A stretch of 64,000 nucleotides of DNA from Atherix ibis (taxonomy: Eukaryota; Arthropoda; Insecta; Diptera; Athericidae), in contig OY282605.1 in NCBI GenBank assembly GCA_958298945.1, positions 37,860,811-37,924,810 of the forward strand, written 5' to 3'. Below are positions 1 to 11,391 of this stretch, in pieces; the first letter of the stretch is position 1; each line of letters opens with the position of its first letter. Under the pieces are notes generated by a model. It did not search any database. It saw nothing but the letters and a program-made list of their open reading frames with translations, and was not told the origin of the DNA. The translations under genes and the position numbers were made by a program.

Positions 1-1389
1 TTCAAAAGCCTGGAGTTCGAGCATCTAATTGGGTTATCTTCTGGGCATGCTTTTGCATACCAGACAAATACAAATAACAAACCTGAATCTAAATATATTT
101 AATCTAGGATAAAAAAAATGTATATCCTTGAATGGAAAATATTTTGATTACTTTTCAAAAAAAATTACTTTTCAAAATACTTTAACTATGATCTATAAAA
201 GGAAACAAATTCATAAAAAAGTGTCTAATTTCTTATAGATTCTATTAAAAAAATTCTTTTTTAAATAAATATTGACATTTTTATGTTCAAATTTGCTTGT
301 AATTCGAAAATTCTTAAAGCTCATCGTTTGAAAAGTTTATTACTAATTTAAAAAAAAAAATGAAAATATCATGAAAAATAATTCGAAATTTCTTTAAAGC
401 TCATCGTTGAAAAGTTTACTTACAAATTTTTTTTTTAAAATGAAAATATCTTGAAAAATGATTTTTTTTATCACTAAATTTGTTGTAGCAGAAATTTTTC
501 GATGGGAAGAACTACTAAACCTGATCTGCTTAGTAATTAATTTGCATATCCACTAAAAAAGACATCAAATAAAAGCTCACTAAATTGGTAATTTTTACAT
601 TAATTATTTGTTGACAAATGTTAACATTCAATTGAAAGTGAAACGTGCCAACGTTATTAATTATAAGTACAAAAACTGTACACCGACTGTATTAAGCCAA
701 GAAATTTAAAATCACGCCACGTTGTGCCAACGAGAACGAACACCTTGTGAATCACACCTGAATTAGTGGCCCGATAATCGTCCGATACATGATTGTTGAT
801 TTTTAATTGAAAATTATACCATCGAACTGTATAACATTTACTTCCAAATATGGCTGTGTATGTACATTCAATAATAAAAATAATCGACATATTTGGAATT
901 TCATACGTTTCTGTATCTCGTAGTCATTCAACCTGTATGTGTATTTACCACAGACGATAATTAATGATGTCTCGGTTAAGTTTTTATTGTACTGAAAAAA
1001 AGAATATTTGGTTATAAATAAGTATCCCTAAAAAAAAAGATCAGTAAATATTCTTAAAAGATACATTAACCAAAAATAAGAATCTATTCTAAGATTTTTC
1101 GTCAAAAAAATAGTGTTCAGGTAAATATTTCTCTACTTTTTCTATCCTATTTAATATTTGAAAATTTTAATCTCCCGGAATTGATAACACATTGTAAATT
1201 ATAGAAATTATCATGAAATTTCGTAAAAATCACCGAAATTTTTACGATTATAACTTTATTATTATTGAAAATAGTCATTTTTTTTCAAACCTCAATTAAA
1301 ATAAGTGGTAACGTTTTTATTGTAGTTTCATTAGTAAACTTTTCTTATTAAATACATAAAAAAGATTTTGGAAAAAACAGCCTTGTCAT
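1..1389. other. AT-rich single-copy stretch without a gene
   Basis: I see no supported gene here. Open frames are short and lack family motifs. Positions 640-900 are less AT-rich and look single-copy. A short tandem duplication lies at 301-459. Confidence 0.5.
301..459. repeat. Two-copy tandem duplication, unit about 79 bp
   Basis: The phrase AATTCGAAA..TTCT.TAAAGCTCATCG occurs at 301 and again at about 380. Each copy is followed by an AAAAGTTTA stretch and by GAAAATATC.TGAAAAAT. The two copies differ by small indels in A/T runs, so this is an old local duplication. Confidence 0.75.
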
Positions 1390-1694
1390 TTCAGAATTTT
1401 TATTTTATAATAAAAGTTCTTGAATCACCCAACAATGCCTTAACAAATTATAAAATATTTTAAAAATTGTGTTAATTCTGCCAAGGCCACGTTTTGCACT
1501 TAAAAAAAAACCAACTTTTTTCAGTAAAGGGGCATGTTTTTTTCCTCAGTGGACATGTCAATTAGTTAAATTGCTATATATAGGGCTCTGAAAATCCACA
1601 AGTGTCTGTCGAGTAGCCATTGTAAGCCATTGTATATTTCGAGTATTTCGTTTTGGTTATATTAACATGGAAATCATTGAAAGAAAAAGTGTGG
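1390..1694 (+). mobile_element. Family A transposon, left part (split by LINE)
   Basis: Positions 1470-1625 contain the family A coding phrases: a segment ending CCTCAGTGGACATGTCAATTAG (the LxGYVN region), then AGGGCTCTGAAAATCCACAAG (the SENPQV region), and a decayed VE.PL. Stops and frameshifts are frequent, so nothing functional is encoded. The matching right part resumes at about 2406, beyond a retrotransposon fragment on the opposite strand. The 5' terminal repeat was not located with confidence. Confidence 0.6.
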
Positions 1695-2405
1695 GACATT
1701 AACTCACTACAACCATCTTACTTGGTTGCATTTCCCATGTATCAAAATCAATACTCTGGTTAATTATGTCTACCATTTTCTTTCACGATCTTGCAGACGT
1801 AGTCTTTTTAGGACTGTTGTTGCAAGGACTTCGACAGCCTCCCAACTCACCTTCGAGTCCAACATCAGGGCCACGATATTCTCCGGGATCAGGGGCTCGC
1901 CAGCGCACTTCTGTTCCTCTTCTCTTTCTGCAACGAATTGGTTACAGTAAAAGAACACGTGCTCCGTACTCTCCAGCATCCCGTCACAAGAAGAGCACAT
2001 TTTGCTAGAATCCAATTTAAAGCTGTATTGCTCAGCACGACAACGTTCATGCCCCTTAAAAAATTGGGATAGGCAGTAGCAAAAAGCACCTTGTCGTCAA
2101 TCTATCCCCGGTGAGTTCATCTGCCATCGGGACTATTATTCCAACGATTTTGCCACCTTCTCTTGGACTCATTTCTTTCCTGTACAAGCCGCTCATCTAC
2201 CAGTATGTATATCGATTGGTATCAATTTGGCCATAACACAAATGACATGTGCAGACCACCTTCAATGTGCTCCTAAGTTAGTATCTTGCTCTAATCAACC
2301 CATTCGCCTAAATTTGTGAAGCATACAGCAGGCTTGACCCGGCCACGGCTGCCTAAGTTCCCCACAGCCTTCCCACCATCGTGTAACGGGTCAGTATGGG
2401 TTTCA
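1695..2405 (-). pseudogene. LINE ORF2 C-terminal fragment (R1/LOA-like), 5'-truncated
   Basis: On the minus strand, 2015-1770 encodes an 81-residue frame starting MDSSKMCSSCDGMLESTEHV. It contains the CxxC...H..F..C zinc-knuckle-like motif (CSSC, then EHVFFYC) found at the C-terminus of R1/LOA-type LINE ORF2 proteins, after the reverse transcriptase. Upstream minus-strand sequence (2400-2020) has decayed pieces compatible with the preceding region, for example RLYKEMSPREGGKIVGIIVP at about 2180. It is interrupted by stops and frameshifts. The reverse transcriptase itself is missing, as expected from 5' truncation on insertion. The clade assignment comes from memory of family motifs. Confidence 0.65.
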
Positions 2406-2892
2406 CAATAAAGGAGAAGAGACCGTAACCCTTAAATTTTGTATAATCTCCGCCTGTTTTTTTATGTGAACTTAAAGGATTTTAATCTGAACTATAAGTG
2501 GCGTCAAAAAGACGATACCACAAGCCACGCAAAAAACCAAATTTTATATTAATTGGGCGAAAAGTTTCTAGGACGAGTATTTTCGAAATTTCATAGTCAA
2601 CTGTTATCCAAGATCATTCGATTTGACGCAGTTTAATTTTTACTTAAAGATCTTTACAAAAAATCTTGTCGTAATTCACAAACTTCAGAGCATTTACAAA
2701 CCTAATTCATCAAAAATAACCTGAAAATTAGCAAGTTGTGCAAAAACTCTCATGGAAATAATATGAATATTATTTTATAAATACATAATGGCAATGTTTA
2801 ATCAATAAAATAAATAATAAATTATAACAAAATCTAAGCTAAAAGTATATTTTAAGTAATTTGACTTTACAAACAACAAATTGAATAACCCT
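2406..2892 (+). mobile_element. Family A transposon, right part (split by LINE)
   Basis: Translation resumes at about 2405 with a GEETVTL phrase, then DFNLNYKWRQKDDTTSHA (the DxDLDxMWFQQDGATCHT region containing the second catalytic aspartate) and EKFLGRVFSKF (the KFGERVISRFG region). A decayed CDLTPLD region follows at about 2613. The 3' end is recognisable as a stretch ending CAAATTGAATAACCCTG at about 2880-2893, which matches the family's terminal repeat. Together with 1390-1694 it forms one element split by the LINE. Confidence 0.65.
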
Positions 2893-3265
2893 GTTATTAT
2901 TTTGCATATAAGAAATTTGTTATTTAAAACCTTTTTTGTTTATTTTTTTTCAAAAAATATATTATACCAAATTTTTTTTTAGTAATACAAAAAAAATAAA
3001 CTTAATTTAATTATTAATTATCGCAAAAAAAATAATTAATAATAAATTTTCGATGATAAAAATAAAAGTTTTTTTCTCTTAATAAAAATAAATAATTATC
3101 ATATCAATTAAAATATATTTAATACGAAATAAAATCTTTCTCAAAATAATACCAGGTAAATTTAAAAAAATTTCTAGGATAGATGAAAAATTCTCAAAAA
3201 ACCACACTGAAAAATTACTTTCGAAAATACGAAATTTAACGAATTGCATTTGCTTAAAACTAAAC
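2893..3265. other. Low-complexity A/T-rich spacer
   Basis: Runs of A and T dominate. The minus-strand open frame crossing it (3399-3079) has low-complexity composition and no recognisable domain. I see nothing functional. Confidence 0.5.
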
Positions 3266-4240
3266 TTGACAAATGTGACAGTCCCCACTAGATTTCGCTG
3301 GTATTCAAAGTTGCCTACCTCATCGATCGTACCACTCTTCATGACGTCACGACCATTCGTACGCTCCGTACCTGTGCAAAAGCTGGCTGGGGCTGGCAAT
3401 GTACTGTAAGTGTATTTGGATTCATTCTATTTTTTCTCTCGGTTTCTCTAACAATTTTCTTAGTTTGTTTTTTTCTTTCGTAATACTTTCGGGCTTATCG
3501 TGACGTGCAAAACGAAATAAAATCACATTTAACGAAAGCTATTTTTAGAGCCCCGGCATCGGCACGACACGTAGATAAACCTTGTAAACGGCACAAGAAT
3601 GGATCATACGATATTAAGGCAGACGGTTACGTCGGCAAGTTGCGACATGTGTTAGACAGAGAAGGAAGTCGACATGATTTGAGAAAATGAGAAAGGCACC
3701 GATAACAACCCGTGAAAACCGCTGATCATCGCTTCACGCCATAATTCGAGTCGAGCAGCTCTCACGTGAGACAAAGTAAATAATCGAAAGCTGTTAGCTT
3801 GGGACGAGGCCAACTCAACTAAACTGATAACGGTTCAAATGCTTCGGAAAAGGACAGAACGATATTGATAGTGTTGGTGGTGATGGCGCAACGATGAGAC
3901 TGATAAGAGAGCCCAACTGATGATAAGGTGTCGGTGCTTTTTATGCACCTGCAACCGATCATGAATGGAATCGATAATTAGCCGGCTACGTACACACACC
4001 GGTTCTTATCACACGCACAATTAGAATATTTTCTCACCCGTCGCACCGGCAAATTTATCTAAAAGTCATACGAGCAGCAATGTGATTGTCAAGGTTGCCG
4101 CCACATAAACGAACACACCACATCAATTGCGAACGGAATTCGAAAATGAAAATTTCGCGATTTGAAAGTGTGCCTACGCCCCAGACGGAGCTTTACGATT
4201 GGCTGATGTCGGCCACGGCACTTCGTACCACGCCAGGTAA
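3266..4240. promoter_or_regulatory. GC-richer single-copy island with GATA-site cluster; candidate enhancer or promoter
   Basis: This stretch stands out by its higher GC content and absence of transposon motifs. Five WGATAR sites occur in 236 bases: TGATAA at 3825, 3901 and 3921, TTATCA at 4006 and TTATCT at 4055. A palindromic CRE core TGACGTCA is at 3342-3349, and the E-box palindrome CTCACGTGAG is at 3761-3770. This is compatible with a cis-regulatory module bound by GATA factors, but sites alone do not prove activity. Short open frames (for example 3505-3690 and 4086-4385) have no recognisable domain and could be chance or exon pieces. Confidence 0.35.
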
Positions 4241-5825
4241 ACTCGAATCACCTGATATTTTTTCACATTCACAAATATTATGTAAGCGTTTCGCTATTTT
4301 ATTTTTATTTTTTTTTCCGGTTAACGCAAACTTAATGGAAAACAAAAACTCACCATTACAACAAGTTACGCGCAAGTGCGTGTAAACTTTTGAAATTTAT
4401 TAGCTTTTTTATAGACCTATATAAAAAAAAGGAAACATTGTTTTTCCCTTGAAGATTTGATGAATAAAAGCTCTTTAAAAATTTTTTTTTTTTGAAACCT
4501 TCACAATCTTACGGCAGTTTCTAATTTTGTCATTGCCGTTGTAGTACTGCCACACATATTATTGTAGTATTTGTTTATATGGCAGCATTATTTGGCTAAA
4601 TAAAAGCTTATAAAAATAAAATAAAAATAAATAACAGATGAAATGACAAAATTCGCGGAGCAAGATTAGTGAACGGTTTTAGTTATTGTTACCCGTTCTG
4701 CTCGTCGTTTAACGATGGAGTTTTTACTTGTCGGTAGTCGGTTTTAGAAAAAAAAAGCGGGAATAATAAAAAGAAAAACATTTTTTATATTAGCATGTGT
4801 TCTTTAAAACCACCTGAATTGGTCATTTTGCCATTTCTAATCAATTCCGGATACACAATACCAAAAAGTTCAACCTCATTTTTTGACGCATTCGATAGCG
4901 TTTTTCTTTGAAAATTATCGTACGATATTTGGAGTTTCATTTGGAACTGACTACCTACTCTAGGGTGGAAGGGGGAGCGGAATTACATTTACTCACTTTC
5001 TGCTTAGTCTTCTGACGAAGTTTATACGGAAATGAATTTACAATTCAAATATGAGAGTTATGTTTGTGTGAAATAATGCTTTATAGCCTTTGCTGTTATG
5101 TAAACATTTTTTTTTCTTCTAAAGAAATCGAAACGATCATTCGTAAGAGAGACATGTGGGGCTCTTAGCTTCGGGCTTCTGTTTTCTGCCTTTTGGCTTA
5201 TACACAAGTACTCGTACAGAAGAATGTGCTCCAAACATAATTCGCCAACGCGTCGTGTTTATGTTATTTGACTTTATTTATTTTCTTGCAATTTGATGCT
5301 CCTAGTCTAAGGTTTCGTTTTTTATTTTAATTTATATAAAAATGACTGAATATTCACCTTATCTCATACCAGAGGACAAAGGACTGATTCATTTCCGCTT
5401 GTAGTCGTACATTGATAAGGAGGGACTTAGACGAACAAGATCAGTTTACTCACAATTAAATCTCATTTTAGATCGTATCTAATTACATTAATCAGCTAAA
5501 AAGCTCTACTTATAAATAAAAGCAATAAAAAAAATTGTCTCTTCTATGAAATACTATCTTTTTGTTAAGATTTGATTTTTTCTCAACAGATAGTTAGTTA
5601 TATCTCAACAGTGCAAATTTAGTGGTAATTTTTTCATGTTATCACCGTTTTCATTTTTACCACTCCTAATTTCGCACAGGTGAATAGTAAATAAAACTGA
5701 TTTGATTAAACATTAAAATTTCGATAGATGGTCTCAATTTACTGTATATTATATTAACTTTCTTTTTATATACCATAGAAAAATTAACAAATTTTTTTTG
5801 TTTTTTTTTTGTTCCTAAATAGCAA
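4241..5825. other. Single-copy AT-rich stretch, no gene seen
   Basis: Mixed single-copy and A/T-rich sequence. No open frame with recognisable homology, no terminal repeats and no tandem array was seen. Confidence 0.45.
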
Positions 5826-7042
5826 GGTTATCTAATTTGTGTTTTAGAAAATAAAGTTTAAAAATATTTTTTTCTATTCACTAGACTCGGCCAATAAGCA
5901 CTAAATTTAATATTATTTAAATAATCTTCTAGGATTCAATTCTTTTGAGATATTTTTTAAAGATTTTTTCGCACATTTCGGATTGTAATTCGGACTTTAC
6001 TTGATGTGTTTTAGTTTTTAAATACCCGAAAGTTTAAAAATTTTCTACATAGAAACATAATTTTTTGCATAGAATATTAAGAAAAATTTCAACAGCTTAA
6101 AATCGCCGGATTTATGAGGTCAATTGAGATCACCAAATTATACATCCTTGTACTTTTTTACGAAATAAATGCACAAATTTTTTGTGTTATGCTGTGACTT
6201 GAGATATTGTTTTTGTTTAAACAACATACGAGGTCTGTTCAAAAAGTATCGTAAACGCGGGTTACGTAAATTCTATTTTCGATTTTTTTTGTGGCGTTAT
6301 ATTGGTACTCATGTGTCTCAATTATATCGACAAGTCCGGCCATTTTGAATGTTCAGTTAATTTTTGACAGCTGCTTTGCTTGCACGTGTTTTGGCTCATC
6401 TTCGATTTTTGCCCATTTTTGACCAAAACAGCATCGCATTAACATTGCTAAGAAGCTGTTGGACTCTGTCCGCGACGACCCAAATTTGCTCCAGAGGATT
6501 ATAACTGGTGACGAATCATGGGTTTATGGTTATGACGTGGAAACCAAAGCTCAATCATCCCAATGGAAGCTGCCGCACGAGCCAAAACCGAAAAAAGCGC
6601 GCCAAGTTCGGCCAAATGTGAAGGTTTTGCTTACAGTTTTCTTCGATTGCAGCGACGTCCAAAAGTGCTATTAAAATTTGAATATTATACGCCCAAAAGT
6701 GCTCAGAATTGACGAAAACTGTATCTCCTTCTTTATTTTCGGAGGAATACAGGCACACTCAAATCAAAATGCACATCAAACTGTCATCAAAATACACACC
6801 AAACAATATGGCTTGGGGTTTTTTAGAGCCCCATAAATGGCAATTTGGCTTATTAATGTATCTACCGAGATAAAAATGAGTCAAAATAATTTTCGTAACT
6901 ATAATAGAATTATCACTTTTGATTAATAAAATAATTCATAATACATTTAGGTATATTTTTTCTTAAATAATATATTTAATTTAAAAAAAAAACACTATTA
7001 AATAACGGAGCTGTACCTTCCAAACTACAAAATGGATAATCC
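5826..7042 (-). mobile_element. Family A transposon copy, with mariner nested inside
   Basis: The ends are inverted: GGTTATCTAATTTGTG at about 5826 and its partner ACAAAATGGATAATCC ending at 7042. In between, on the minus strand, 6760-6690 encodes a phrase like GDTVFVNSEHF (the VTVNSE region), and 6165-5900 matches the family's 3' half. A mariner begins at 6229 directly after a TA and interrupts it. The copy is non-coding because of stops and deletions. Confidence 0.7.
6229..6660 (+). pseudogene. Internally deleted, 3'-truncated mariner transposase copy
   Basis: The element starts after TA with CGAGGTCTGTTCAAAAAG, a mariner-type terminal repeat. The leader at 6330-6440 runs directly into a frame (6459-6674) that keeps the transposase segment around the first catalytic aspartate: IITGDESWVYGYD, then QSSQWKLP and KKARQVRPNVKVLLTVFFD. 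The N-terminal DNA-binding region is absent, and the sequence stops after VFFD with the other two catalytic aspartates and the right terminal repeat missing. The element at 62.1-62.96 kb has the same leader-to-coding junction. It lies in antisense orientation inside a family A copy. Confidence 0.8.
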
Positions 7043-8755
7043 ATAATTTTAAGGATACTGCTTTGCCATACAAATAAGCTAACCTACTTTTTTATTAATA
7101 AACTAATTTTTTTTTGTTTGTTATGAAATCTTCACTACAATTTTAATAATATCAATAACAAAAATAAATTATATTAGATTGATTAATCATATAATAAAAA
7201 CGATTATGATAACAGCCATATCATAAAGAAATTGTGTCAAAAAATTACACAATCGAATTGATTTTTTTTCTTTTCTGCAAAATATTTCAACATAAATATT
7301 TGTCCTTAAACATGTCACATTCTAATCAAATCAATTTTCTAAGTAATAAATGACTAAATTAAAGAAAATACCAATAAAGAAGATAACAGCTTATACACTT
7401 GCCATTGAAATATTATGCTTTTTTTTTTTGCTTTAGTTAGAAAATTCAACAAATATTTTCGAAATGATTACCACTTAAATCGAAATGATTAACAATCAAA
7501 TGCAGATGTCAATCAGGTATTAAAAGTAAAACAATTATTACATCATATTATGGTATGGATTGTTATCAAAAAAATATTTTCGATTCGATTAGAAACGTTA
7601 TAAAAATGGGAGTGGATTTAAGTATACAGCCGGTTGGCGGCGGCAAGTCCAAATCGAATAAATCCCCCCCACCCGAAACGTTACTGGGAGTATATAATCT
7701 TTTTGGTTGTCTAATAAAAATTCTAACACTTAAATTGATGATGGAGAAATATGGGTGATAATGGGATTCGTGTGCGATATGAGCCGAAACAACGCATACC
7801 ATTTGTTCATGTCATACTCGTAATAAAACCGATGAATTCGAACAACGAACAAATGACAAATGTGACTGCCATTAACATTGACCATTTTGGTCATTTTAAT
7901 AATATTTCTTTTCACCCTGCATCGGCGATATTAGAAAAAATACTGCCAAAAATAAATTTTCCTATCGATAGGTTATTGTTATCATTTAAATAATCGTGTA
8001 GGTAGGCGATAGTACTTGTGTGTGAGATGACCTGCTCCCCAATATGAATATGAGAAGAACAGGAAAAATTGCCTCCAGTTCACGATCTGAATACTTTCCT
8101 TTCCCGAACAGTAATCAATCTAAAAATTACAGCGCATCTTTCAATTTGTAACATTTTTTCGGACATTAGTGACGGAATACTAACCAATAAAATCCATACA
8201 AAACGGGCACGTCATAAATATTCAATTGAAAAATTCACCGCCATCTGACTTGCAGGTAGACTCATTTTTTTCTTTTTTTTTGGCTTTCTTCTCTCTTTCC
8301 ATTCAGGCTTATTTATGGTATTCGGAAATTATGGCATTGAGAATCTCATCAACTATTCGAATTTCTTGTCCTCGGAGCACTATTCTAGTCTACAGTAGAA
8401 TTCACCTTTAAAATAGAATTGAAATTTCCCCATTTGCATATGAGTGCGTACAAGATGCATAGGATCTTATACATGTATAGGTTCTTTAGGCTCATTTATA
8501 AAATCAATTTTATGTTAGAAGAGAAAAAATAATGATAGTTTGAAAAAAAAGCTTTCATCGTTTATAGAATAGGATGAACGCAGACAAATTATGAGTTCCA
8601 ACAAGAATCCTAATAAAATTTTTAGATTTGTCTTCATTTTGTTTTCTGTTTTTTTTTTTTTTGATTTCTTCTTTTCGGTCTGGACATGATAAATGTTATC
8701 GAAATTGTTACTGACATTAGCGATAACAACAACAACAACAAAAGATCTTATACTA
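7043..8755. other. Single-copy AT-rich stretch, no gene seen
   Basis: Open frames around 7555-7993 overlap on both strands and lack domains. A CCCCCC run is at about 7665. A CAA trinucleotide run (8725-8741) lies just before the next transposon. I see no supported gene. Confidence 0.45.
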
Positions 8756-8903
8756 AAGGGTTATCCATTTTGGGATTTGAAAAATACAGCTCTGAAAAAA
8801 TCTTTTTATTTAAGATAAAATTTATTTAGAATTAAATTTGCCATTTTATATTATAGATAATTTAATTACTACTAGAATGCACAAAAGATACACTCGATTG
8901 GAT

Positions 8904-8965
8904 GCTGGACTAACAGAACTAAAGTCTGATTTTTCGAACTCAGACTTTGGATCTGTTAGTCCAGC
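8904..8965. repeat. Imperfect hairpin, 26-bp arms, 10-nt loop
   Basis: The arm at 8904-8929 begins GCTGGACTAACAGA. The arm at 8940-8965 is its reverse complement with two mismatches. AGATAC at about 8887 and GTATCT at about 8987 may extend the pairing outside a bulge. It occupies a place in family A where other copies have no such sequence, so it looks like a small insertion: a palindromic MITE remnant or a chance foldback. Its size resembles a pre-miRNA hairpin, but nothing else supports that. Confidence 0.75.
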
Positions 8966-9150
8966 AACATCTCTAAAACCCTAAAAGTATCTACAATATA
9001 AAAAGGCCATTGTATTTTCGAAAAGTGTCTACCCTGTGTGAATTTTGGTCTTAAATAGTAATTCCTTCCAAAATAAATAACGAAAGACTTTTTTTGGACA
9101 ATAATTCAAATACTCTGAGCCCCATTAGCCATACCACGGTTATAAGCTTA

Positions 9151-10375
9151 AATCCGCTGTTTTTGAGTTAAAAGAATACATATTTTTTTCATAGAAAGCA
9201 AAACAAATTTATTCAAAGTACTTGCCCTCGCTACCTACACATTTTTCCCATCTCTCGGACAATTTGTGGATACCACGCCAAAAAAAATCCCTTCTCTTTC
9301 GAGGCAAACCACTCATCAAGCCATTTTCGGACATCTTCGTAAGAATCGAAGTGCTGCTCAGCGAGCGTGTGGCCCATCGACGAAAACAGGTGGTAATCGG
9401 AAGGGGCCAGGTCTGGTGGATAAGCGAGGTGGAGTAGCACCGCCCAGTTGAGTGTCTCCTAGTAGTTTCGGACCATTTTTGACGTGTGCAATGGTGCGTT
9501 GTTGTGGAGGAAAATCAGCTTGTCATGTCTTTGTTGATAATCCGTCCTTTTTTCACGCAGAGCACTGTGCAATTTGATCTGTTGTTGGTGGTAGCGGTGG
9601 GCATTGACAGTTTCACCAGGTTTCATCATCTCATAGTTGACCCCCCCACCAAACGCACAGCATCGTCTTCCGTCCGTCTTCTTCATCGTCTTCAAGCGAT
9701 TTGGTCTTGGGGAAGATGTTGATGGTTGGATTCTCGAAATATATCCACTTTTCATCGCCTGTCACAATCCGATCCAGGAACGACTTTCTTTTTTGTCTGG
9801 CGAGCAAGATTTCGCATGTGTTTGGCGTCGCTCCATCTGCTTATCGTCCAATTCATGTGGCACCCATTTTCCGATCTTTTCAATCTTCCCTATGGCACGC
9901 AGATGTATGGAAATGGCTGGTTGAGCAACACCCAATTACTCCGCGAGCATTTTTTACGATTAGGTATCGTCTTCGTCCAAAAGAGCCAGCAATTGATGGT
10001 CCTCAACCTTCCTAGGCCGATTTTCACGATTCTTGTCCCACAAGTCAAAGTTGACGGCTTTGAACCGACGAAACCAATCGCGGCACGTTGTTTCCGATAA
10101 AGCACTGTCACCATACGCCTCCATAAGCATTCGATGTGATTCGGTAGTCGATTTCTTCAAATTGAAGTAGAAAAGCAGATCTTCCCGCATATGCTCTTAA
10201 TTCTGGCACAAAACTATACATGATTACCAAAGGAAAAATGTATGTTGTTGTACGAAATTGCTGACAATGTGCACTGATTAATGTTGACAGATGTCAAACT
10301 CATAAAAAAAAAGTATGGCGTTCCCATGGTAGCTTAATACGGTCACTCAAGCCATCTATGACCAAACAGCAGATT
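9151..10375 (-). pseudogene. Mauritiana-type (Mos1-like) mariner, full-length but decayed
   Basis: The element is bounded by TA on both sides (9149-9150 and 10376-10377), with inverted ends AATCCGCTGTTTTTG and CCAAACAGCAGATT. Length is 1225 bp, close to the roughly 1.3 kb usual for mariner. Minus-strand frames give the N-terminal DNA-binding part (10190-9960: REDLLFYFNLKK, ESHRMLMEAYGD, DWFRRFKAVNFD), a middle part (9755-9459: GETVNAHRYHQQQ, then IFLHNNAPLHTSK, where the second catalytic D is replaced by N) and the C-terminal part (9440-9231: YPPDLAPSDYHLFSSMGH). Frameshifts and stops separate the pieces, so no active transposase is made. The motifs resemble the mauritiana subfamily including Mos1. 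It is inserted inside a family A copy. Confidence 0.85.
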
Positions 10376-10792
10376 TAAACGTATACTCCTGATAAGATAA
10401 CTGACTTTCTTTTTGCCTAAGCTTGAATATTTTAATTCAAACCATAAACATTTTTAATAGAATGAGGCCTCAATCAATAAAACATGACAAAGTTCTCAGA
10501 ACTCGTATTTTCGAGATTTGGTGATGTCAATTGTCCTCCAATATTGTGCAATGGAGATTTTTTTATAAAACTATATAAAATATCATATTTTTTTAGACAA
10601 TCTTTAAACCTAATTACAGTACGAAATGTACAAAAAAGTTATCAAAAATTACAGCCCAAAGGATGTAGTCCTGTTAGAAGTGTTCTGGTGACTATTCATA
10701 TAAATTTAATTTTATAAAACGCTTATAAAAATTTGAATTTAAAATATCTTTTATTTATCTTTACTCTCCAAAGTTTAAATTGGATAGTTCTT

Positions 10793-11179
10793 TAGAACTT
10801 ACATTAAAGATAATTGGACTTGTTGCTCTTGTAAATAATTGGCTTCTCCAGTGGAATATTTCTAGTTAAGCTAATTCGGTTATTTTTGGTTCTACGGATT
10901 TCTTTTCATGACGCACAATCTTAATAACTCTTCAGTTTAGATAACACTTGCGTCTAATGCACGATATAAAGATGAAATTTTCCTTTTTTTTGCTGTAGAT
11001 CGCATATTGACGAATAATTCGTGCGCGTTTGCTCACAATCGAACATAAACTGCATCGTGATGATGTTTCAATCAAATGTTTGGCGATGTTTCGCACCAAC
11101 AAGCTGAGTTTTTACATTGATTCATAACCATAAATGCAACATAGGTCCATTACTTCACAGAACAATGGTCCAAAGGGAA
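10793..11179. other. Single-copy stretch, nothing identified
   Basis: No open frame or repeat with recognisable identity. The part nearest 11180 may be decayed mariner sequence upstream of the tail described next. Confidence 0.4.
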
Positions 11180-11391
11180 GAATCGGCTCAAATAAGATTT
11201 GCCAACAATGAAGAGGTTAATGGCTATTTTGTGGAGCTTGACGGTTCTTACTATAAGCAGGGTATCGAAACTATTGAACAGCGGTAGGAAAAGTGTATCG
11301 AGCTAAAAGGAGGATATGTTTCGAAATAAAGATATTTTTTTCCAAATTTTTTGTATTTTCTTTTTTAGGTTGGGTACTTTTCGGACTACCA
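11180..11391 (+). pseudogene. Mariner transposase C-terminal fragment
   Basis: A frame from 11180 reads RFANNEEVNGYF, then LDGSYYKQGIE, an in-frame stop (TAG where W is expected in EQRWEKC), then EKCIELKGGYVSK and a natural stop near 11328. This is the usual C-terminal tail of mariner transposases, after the last catalytic aspartate. GGTTGGGTACTTTTCGGAC at 11369-11387 may be the right terminal repeat. The catalytic core is absent. It differs from the 47.8-kb mariner, so it is probably a separate lineage. Confidence 0.7.

Larger units (their letters stand above)
8756..10792 (+). mobile_element. Family A transposon copy carrying a nested mariner
   Basis: The left end AAGGGTTATCCATTTTGGG follows a TA at 8754. 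The right end AAATTGGATAGTTCTT is followed by TA at 10793, so both ends and the TA target duplication are visible. The left half (8756-9150) has the conserved leader phrase TTTGCCATTTTATATTATAG and decayed VTV and SEP phrases. The right half resumes at 10376, and its frame at 10484-10717 includes KFSELVFSRFGDVNCPP, matching the region before the third catalytic acid. The two halves are separated exactly by the mariner at 9151-10375. The copy is dead. Confidence 0.8.

Noticed and set aside
3079..3399. 106-codon minus-strand frame
   Set aside because: Two-thirds is low-complexity A/T translation; no domain.
9486..10100. Several overlapping plus-strand frames up to 124 codons
   Set aside because: They are antisense to the Mos1-like transposase pieces on the minus strand.
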